DNA of 10,240 nucleotides, taken from positions 42,966 through 53,205 of the forward strand of contig JAOXYB010000008.1 in the NCBI GenBank assembly GCA_028565635.1, given 5' to 3'. Each line of letters opens with the position of its first letter. Position 1 is the stretch's first letter. A program made the position numbers and the translations under genes. This DNA is from Phoronis ovalis. Lineage: Eukaryota > Phoronida > Phoronidae. The notes under the pieces are model-generated. The model searched no databases. It worked only from the letters and a program-made list of their open reading frames with translations, and was not told the DNA's origin. This document shows positions 9,401 to 10,240 of the stretch, piece after piece.

Positions 9401-9943
9401 TATGTCTCTTTTACTGAGCTTGAAGATGAAAGTAAAGTCAAAATCTTTGGCACTATCTTATCTTCATGGATGAGTAAGTAGTCCATTTTTTATGTGAATT
9501 ATATTTTGGAAGAAATAATATATGAAAGTGTGGTATAATCAAAGTCATGTCAAATATGTAATGCACTCTCATTGCTGAACTTTCAAAAATAACCTTTTAT
9601 GATTCAGTTATGACATTATGACTTTACATAACTGGAAAAACAACACCATGTTTGAGATCTACGTTTATGCTGGAATTGCTATGCGATTATGATACCCACT
9701 CTATTTGACGTATGCCAGTTAAGCATTTGGATGTAACTAATGTGCCATGCTGTCACTGTTGCAGATCAGAATCAAAGTATTGCTGAGCACACTGACCAGT
9801 TAGTCAGTACGTGTATCAGTGTGTATAACACGATCCAAACACAGCTACTGCCAACCCCTGCAAAAAGTCACTATACATTTAACTTGAGAGATTTATCTAA
9901 AGTCTTCCAAGGAATTCTGATGGGAAATGTACATGACATGAAG
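317..9943 (+). CDS. DNAH1: Axonemal dynein heavy chain, DNAH1-like, internal part (18 exons)
   Basis: This is a partial multi-exon gene; the join is 317-422, 1181-1294, 1528-1677, 1996-2082, 2360-2466, 3077-3248, 3510-3664, 4019-4196, 4662-4856, 5112-5231, 5944-5994, 6730-6786, 7125-7283, 7679-7804, 8220-8521, 8824-8981, 9300-9473, 9765-9943. All introns are GT-AG and all phases match, giving an uninterrupted frame of about 863 residues. It encodes the second half of AAA1, all of AAA2 and most of AAA3 of a dynein motor ring. Dynein heavy chains couple ATP hydrolysis to sliding of axonemal doublet microtubules, and DNAH1 is a single-headed inner-arm chain needed for sperm flagella and cilia. 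Assignment to DNAH1 over DNAH3, 6, 7 or 12 rests on remembered similarity, especially the RLDDAGIS plus acidic loop, [14 protein letters not shown], and the [15 protein letters not shown] region. The start, tail, linker, AAA4-6, stalk and stop codon lie outside the window. Dynein heavy chain is near certain; DNAH1 is likely. Confidence 0.93.
708..745. repeat. Short tandem duplications (TCAG x3; AATGTCAC x2)
   Basis: TCAG occurs three times in a row at 708-719, and the octamer AATGTCAC is repeated directly at 730-737 and 738-745. The most likely cause is replication slippage inside an intron. No function is suggested. Confidence 0.8.
906..943. repeat. TG microsatellite, imperfect
   Basis: An imperfect TG-rich tract with a pure TG run at 925-943. 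It is intronic and likely length-polymorphic between individuals. It lies more than 200 bases before the acceptor at 1180, too far to act as a usual polypyrimidine tract. Confidence 0.9.
1181..1294 (+). CDS. DNAH1: DNAH1-like exon b: AAA1 sensor I
   Basis: The exon is exactly 38 codons with phase 0 at both ends. It reads from [11 protein letters not shown] through [19 protein letters not shown]. The MNPGYAGR motif is the sensor I region of AAA1, with its asparagine codon at 1250-1252, and it is nearly invariant in dyneins. The RFMFEG stretch before it matches inner-arm axonemal chains. The acceptor is GTCAACAG and the donor is AAAG|GTGAGA. The next exon continues with ALFRPV, so the splice reproduces the family sequence LKALFRPV. 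Confidence 0.95.
1528..1677 (+). CDS. DNAH1: DNAH1-like exon c: AAA1 large-to-small subdomain
   Basis: The exon is 50 codons, phase 0 at both ends, and reads [20 protein letters not shown] through [15 protein letters not shown] and MMVPD are conserved AAA1 motifs that follow sensor I, and the rest enters the AAA1 small subdomain. [16 protein letters not shown] strongly resembles DNAH1 and its closest inner-arm relatives. The acceptor is TTCATTCTCAG with a good pyrimidine tract, and the donor is CAG|GTAAGG. An ATG at 1489 opens a longer frame, but it lies in the intron and is not a start. Confidence 0.95.
1678..1995 (+). other. Intron, 318 bases
   Basis: AT-rich, phase 0, GTAAGG donor and TATTTTTAG acceptor. 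The minus-strand open frame at 1738-1971 lies wholly in this intron, has low-complexity composition and matches no family I know. Nothing else was seen. Confidence 0.85.
1996..2082 (+). CDS. DNAH1: DNAH1-like exon d: AAA1 small subdomain
   Basis: The exon is 29 codons, phase 0 at both ends, and reads [20 protein letters not shown] through [15 protein letters not shown] is the conserved helix of the AAA1 small subdomain; by family knowledge its arginine is the sensor II position. The acceptor is ATTTTTAG and the donor is GAG|GTATGT. It joins SSQ of the previous exon and ELITLRA of the next, giving the expected family sequence across both splices. Confidence 0.95.
2360..2466 (+). CDS. DNAH1: DNAH1-like exon e: AAA1-AAA2 boundary
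   Basis: The exon is 35 codons plus two bases, reading [20 protein letters not shown] through SDLFPNI and then AA of a split lysine codon. [12 protein letters not shown] and [10 protein letters not shown] are conserved in the C-terminal part of AAA1 leading into AAA2. The acceptor is CATTTTTAG. The donor is AA|GTAAGT at 2467; using it gives IKEEP with the next exon, while reading on through AAG gives an immediate TAA stop, so the site is well fixed. The exon starts in phase 0 and ends in phase 2. Confidence 0.94.
2600..2626. repeat. AT inverted repeat (9-base arms)
   Basis: TATATAATT at 2600-2608 is the reverse complement of AATTATATA at 2618-2626, with a 9-base TA-repeat loop. It could extrude as a hairpin but is probably just the result of TA-rich intron sequence. 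Confidence 0.7.
2740..2757. repeat. A-rich tract
   Basis: A run of about 17 A bases interrupted by one T, inside an intron. It could be the remnant tail of a retroposed element, but no recognisable element body or target duplication was seen next to it. Confidence 0.7.
3077..3248 (+). CDS. DNAH1: DNAH1-like exon f: AAA2 P-loop
   Basis: One base completes the split lysine, followed by 57 codons from [13 protein letters not shown] to [29 protein letters not shown] precedes the AAA2 Walker A motif GPTGSGKT at 3222-3245, which is intact; AAA2 in dyneins binds nucleotide but is thought not to hydrolyse it. The acceptor is ATTTTTAG. The donor AAG|GTTACT at 3249 is weaker than the others, but it is the only position that links GKTK to CYEVL in frame. 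The TAA at 3279-3281 would stop the protein if this intron were retained. Confidence 0.94.
3510..3664 (+). CDS. DNAH1: DNAH1-like exon g: AAA2 large subdomain
   Basis: The exon is 51 codons plus two bases, reading [14 protein letters not shown] through [20 protein letters not shown] and then TG of a split tryptophan. [15 protein letters not shown] is a signature of AAA2 in axonemal dyneins. The acceptor is TTTTTCATTCCAG and the donor is TG|GTATGT. It starts in phase 0 and ends in phase 2, matching the single G that opens the next exon (WTDGI). The segment [15 protein letters not shown] is the less conserved part. Confidence 0.95.
3665..4018 (+). other. Intron, 354 bases
   Basis: Phase 2, GTATGT donor and TTTTTTTGTTGTATTACAG acceptor with a strong pyrimidine tract. 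No coding or repeat feature was recognised. Confidence 0.85.
4019..4196 (+). CDS. DNAH1: DNAH1-like exon h: AAA2 Walker B region
   Basis: One base completes Trp, then 59 codons. [17 protein letters not shown] is the Walker B region of AAA2, in the non-canonical dynein form FDGPVD with no catalytic Asp-Glu pair. [20 protein letters not shown] follows and is nearly invariant. The segment [12 protein letters not shown] before it is a variable loop. The acceptor is TATTACAG and the donor is GAG|GTATAA, with right phase 0. It continues into [16 protein letters not shown] of the next exon as expected. Confidence 0.95.
4197..4661 (+). other. Intron, 465 bases
   Basis: AT-rich, phase 0, GTATAA donor and ATCTGATTTCAG acceptor. 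Nothing coding and no clear repeat was seen on either strand. Confidence 0.85.
4662..4856 (+). CDS. DNAH1: DNAH1-like exon i: AAA2 sensor and small subdomain
   Basis: The exon is 65 codons, phase 0 at both ends, and reads [20 protein letters not shown] then [20 protein letters not shown] and onward to [27 protein letters not shown] is one of the best conserved stretches of all dynein heavy chains and covers the AAA2 sensor I and following strand. The later part, [15 protein letters not shown], is a helix leading to the AAA2 small subdomain. The acceptor is GATTTCAG and the donor is GAG|GTAATT. Confidence 0.96.
5112..5231 (+). CDS. DNAH1: DNAH1-like exon j: AAA2 small subdomain
   Basis: The exon is 40 codons, phase 0 at both ends, and reads [20 protein letters not shown] through FFAPFVPKE. 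In DNAH1 relatives this helical segment ends with a similar FKPFxPRE motif and is directly followed by a glycine and the SEERLSRI-like helix. Here two short candidate exons come between. The acceptor is ATTATATTATAG, AT-rich with a poor pyrimidine tract, and the donor is GAG|GTAAGA. Confidence 0.93.
5232..5943 (+). other. Intron, 712 bases
   Basis: Phase 0, GTAAGA donor and GCTAACTCCGCTGTAG acceptor with a possible branch-site match in GCTAAC. The open frame at 5570-5773 is hydrophobic and low in similarity to anything known; it has no splice-site support and is treated as intronic chance. No repeat element was recognised. Confidence 0.75.
5944..5994 (+). CDS. DNAH1: DNAH1-like candidate microexon k (17 codons)
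   Basis: The segment is 51 bases, phase 0 at both ends, encoding [17 protein letters not shown]. It is flanked by an acceptor CTAACTCCGCTGTAG and a strong consensus donor GAA|GTAAGT. It keeps the reading frame between FVPKE of exon j and the next exon. I do not recall this sequence in vertebrate DNAH1, where PRE is followed directly by a GLKK-like segment, so it would add to a surface loop between the AAA2 small subdomain and AAA3. Because the length is a multiple of three it could be constitutive or alternatively skipped. The splice sites support it, but protein similarity does not. Confidence 0.6.
5995..6729 (+). other. Intron, 735 bases
   Basis: AT-rich, phase 0, GTAAGT donor and TTTATACCTGGCAG acceptor. 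No coding similarity and no recognised repeat. If the two microexons are false, this stretch is part of one 1,893-base intron from 5232 to 7124. Confidence 0.65.
6730..6786 (+). CDS. DNAH1: DNAH1-like candidate microexon l (19 codons)
   Basis: The segment is 57 bases, phase 0 at both ends, encoding [19 protein letters not shown]. The acceptor is ACCTGGCAG and the donor is CAG|GTATTT. Its base composition is visibly richer in G and C than the surrounding intron, as for the clear exons. With microexon k it would insert 36 residues before [13 protein letters not shown]. The peptide looks like a basic beta strand pair, but I recognise no motif. The acceptor pyrimidine tract is modest, and support is weaker than for the long exons. 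Confidence 0.55.
6787..7124 (+). other. Intron, 338 bases
   Basis: Phase 0, GTATTT donor and CTATTAACTTCTAG acceptor, the latter with a TTAAC branch-like match close upstream. Nothing else was seen. Confidence 0.7.
7125..7283 (+). CDS. DNAH1: DNAH1-like exon m: AAA2-AAA3 connection
   Basis: The exon is 53 codons, phase 0 at both ends, and reads [20 protein letters not shown] then [20 protein letters not shown] and onward to [24 protein letters not shown] is the conserved dynein segment between AAA2 and AAA3 (family form IEPxFIFSLIWSVG). SEERLSRI matches the equivalent helix of DNAH1. The acceptor is AACTTCTAG and the donor is AAG|GTATGA. The following exon continues with MELVFPDHG without a gap. 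Confidence 0.95.
7284..7678 (+). other. Intron, 395 bases
   Basis: Phase 0, GTATGA donor and TTATTGGTTATAG acceptor. AT-rich, with no recognised coding or repeat feature. Confidence 0.85.
7679..7804 (+). CDS. DNAH1: DNAH1-like exon n: acidic loop before AAA3
   Basis: The exon is 42 codons, phase 0 at both ends. [20 protein letters not shown] resembles the DNAH1 segment with FPEEGLVxDYRLEDAGIS. It is followed by a low-complexity loop, [15 protein letters not shown], acidic then basic. Human DNAH1 is remembered to carry an acidic stretch at the same place, which supports the orthology. The first codon is ATG, but this is an internal methionine after the acceptor GGTTATAG, not a start. The donor is AAG|GTATTT; the frame stays open past it until 8011, so an unspliced form would not stop at once. 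Confidence 0.92.
7805..8219 (+). other. Intron, 415 bases
   Basis: Phase 0, GTATTT donor and TTTTTGCTAATATTCAG acceptor with a GCTAAT branch-like match. The open frame running on from exon n to 8011 becomes hydrophobic and unlike dynein, so it is read as intron. Confidence 0.85.
8220..8521 (+). CDS. DNAH1: DNAH1-like exon o: AAA3 P-loop
   Basis: This is the longest exon here: 100 codons plus two bases. [20 protein letters not shown] is followed by [20 protein letters not shown], the DTNYxxIIVPTxDT signature of DNAH1-like chains. The AAA3 Walker A motif GPTGTGKT is intact at 8373-8396, in the context [40 protein letters not shown] follows and is typical of AAA3 in axonemal dyneins. AAA3 is a regulatory nucleotide site in dynein motors. 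The acceptor is AATATTCAG and the donor is AG|GTAGAA, splitting an arginine codon (phase 2). An overlapping open frame at 8206-8499 is a shadow. Confidence 0.96.
8522..8823 (+). other. Intron, 302 bases
   Basis: Phase 2, GTAGAA donor and CTACAACTTCTTTGCAG acceptor with a good pyrimidine tract. The minus-strand open frame at 8601-8792 is confined to this intron and looks like chance. Nothing else was seen. Confidence 0.85.
8824..8981 (+). CDS. DNAH1: DNAH1-like exon p: AAA3 Walker B
   Basis: One base completes Arg, then 52 codons and one base. [20 protein letters not shown] leads into [28 protein letters not shown] is the AAA3 Walker B, with two aspartates at 8876-8881 where many AAA+ proteins have Asp-Glu; Asp-Asp is usual here in axonemal chains. 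[20 protein letters not shown] is a strongly conserved signature. The acceptor is CTTTGCAG and the donor is ATTG|GTGAGT, right phase 1. A minus-strand frame at 8869-9066 is antisense shadow. Confidence 0.96.
8982..9299 (+). other. Intron, 318 bases
   Basis: Phase 1, GTGAGT donor and CGCTGCTCTTCTATTTTAAG acceptor with a strong pyrimidine tract. No feature was recognised within it. Confidence 0.85.
9300..9473 (+). CDS. DNAH1: DNAH1-like exon q: AAA3 sensor I
   Basis: Two bases complete Gly, then 57 codons and one base. [20 protein letters not shown] then [20 protein letters not shown] is the AAA3 sensor I region; [11 protein letters not shown] is nearly invariant in inner-arm chains. [20 protein letters not shown] continues with DNAH1 character. 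The acceptor is ATTTTAAG|GT; the exon itself opens with GT, so the site was fixed by frame. The donor is ATGA|GTAAGT. Right phase 1 matches AT at the start of the next exon, giving Asn. Confidence 0.95.
   Translation: MNFEISLTSTLFVPWDHLVVVEILLQCVCYGTLIMSLLLSLKMKVKSKSLALSYLHG
9765..9943 (+). CDS. DNAH1: DNAH1-like exon r: AAA3 small subdomain
   Basis: Two bases complete Asn, then 59 codons. [20 protein letters not shown] is followed by [20 protein letters not shown] and [39 protein letters not shown] is one of the strongest signatures of axonemal dyneins and lies in the C-terminal part of AAA3, before AAA4. The acceptor is CACTGTTGCAG and the donor is AAG|GTAATT, right phase 0. Compared with human DNAH1 as remembered, the segment between the tryptophan ending exon q and SIAEHT is shorter by roughly a dozen residues. 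Confidence 0.95.
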
Positions 9944-10226
9944 GTAATTGTATATTTAATATGCAAATTTGTAAGTTTATTTAGTGGTTGCCTAACATAA
10001 AGTTGTAACGGGTGATAAATGCTACATCTATTTTAAAAGTGCATTACTGTTATTGTTGTCGTCCACCATTGATAAATAGGTCATACCTAATCAAGCTTCA
10101 CACATGTATGTGTAAAATGTTTATGATAAATTCAAGGTAAAGAAGCCCAGATCATTTGTATAGTTTGTATAGTTGTTATTAATAAGCATAAATGAAAAGT
10201 TACAAGTCATGGTATCCTTACTACAG
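9944..10226 (+). other. Intron after exon r (end uncertain)
   Basis: GTAATT donor, phase 0. AT-rich, with no coding similarity. If the CCTTACTACAG at the right edge is a true acceptor this intron is 283 bases, well inside the size range of the others; otherwise it runs out of the window. Confidence 0.65.
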
Positions 10227-10240
10227 TGTGACATGAAGTG
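10227..10240 (+). CDS. DNAH1: Possible start of the next DNAH1-like exon
   Basis: The bases after ATCCTTACTACAG read CDMK and then two bases, in the phase 0 that exon r requires and with no stop. The next family residues should lead into an LLRLWYHE-like motif, which would fall beyond the window, so identity cannot be tested here. This is a weak call based only on the acceptor, phase and intron size. Confidence 0.27.

Noticed and set aside
1-10240. A novel system, mobile element or second gene in the window
   Set aside because: All well-supported coding signal assembles into one known protein type, and the introns show only simple repeats. The dynein exons have intact motifs, continuous frame and GT-AG introns, so a pseudogene is also unlikely.

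Overview
The window is an AT-rich piece of eukaryotic nuclear DNA. It carries the middle part of one intron-rich gene on the + strand, an axonemal dynein heavy chain. Eighteen exons (317 to 9943) can be assembled from splice sites, matching intron phases and protein similarity. Together they give about 2,590 coding bases, or 863 residues. The protein best fits the DNAH1 (inner-arm dynein, I1-independent single-headed group) family, judged from remembered family sequence and not from a search. The organism is most likely an invertebrate animal with motile cilia or sperm flagella. Introns are short (about 230 to 760 bases) and AT-rich, and every one used is GT-AG. The species cannot be named, and a ciliated protist is not strictly excluded.

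Layout: 1-316 is intron. Exons at 317-2466 encode the second half of the AAA1 motor module: Walker B, sensor I and the small subdomain. Exons at 3077-5231 encode AAA2, with its P-loop at 3222-3245, its large subdomain and the start of the AAA2-AAA3 connection. Two very short in-frame exons (5944-5994 and 6730-6786) appear to insert 36 residues that I do not recall from vertebrate DNAH1. Exons at 7125-7804 complete the AAA2-AAA3 connection, ending in an acidic then lysine-rich loop. Exons at 8220-9943 encode AAA3: P-loop at 8373-8396, Walker B at 8876-8881, sensor I, and the conserved [20 protein letters not shown] stretch. The tail, linker and AAA1 P-loop lie upstream of the window. AAA4 to AAA6, the stalk and the microtubule-binding domain lie downstream.

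All parts belong to one protein, so there is no gene neighbourhood to interpret. No second gene, RNA gene, transposon coding region, CRISPR array or promoter was recognised. Introns hold only simple repeats: a TG tract, an A-rich tract, an AT inverted repeat and small tandem duplications. I found no undescribed system. The points most worth checking are the two microexons and a possible nineteenth exon starting at the right edge.
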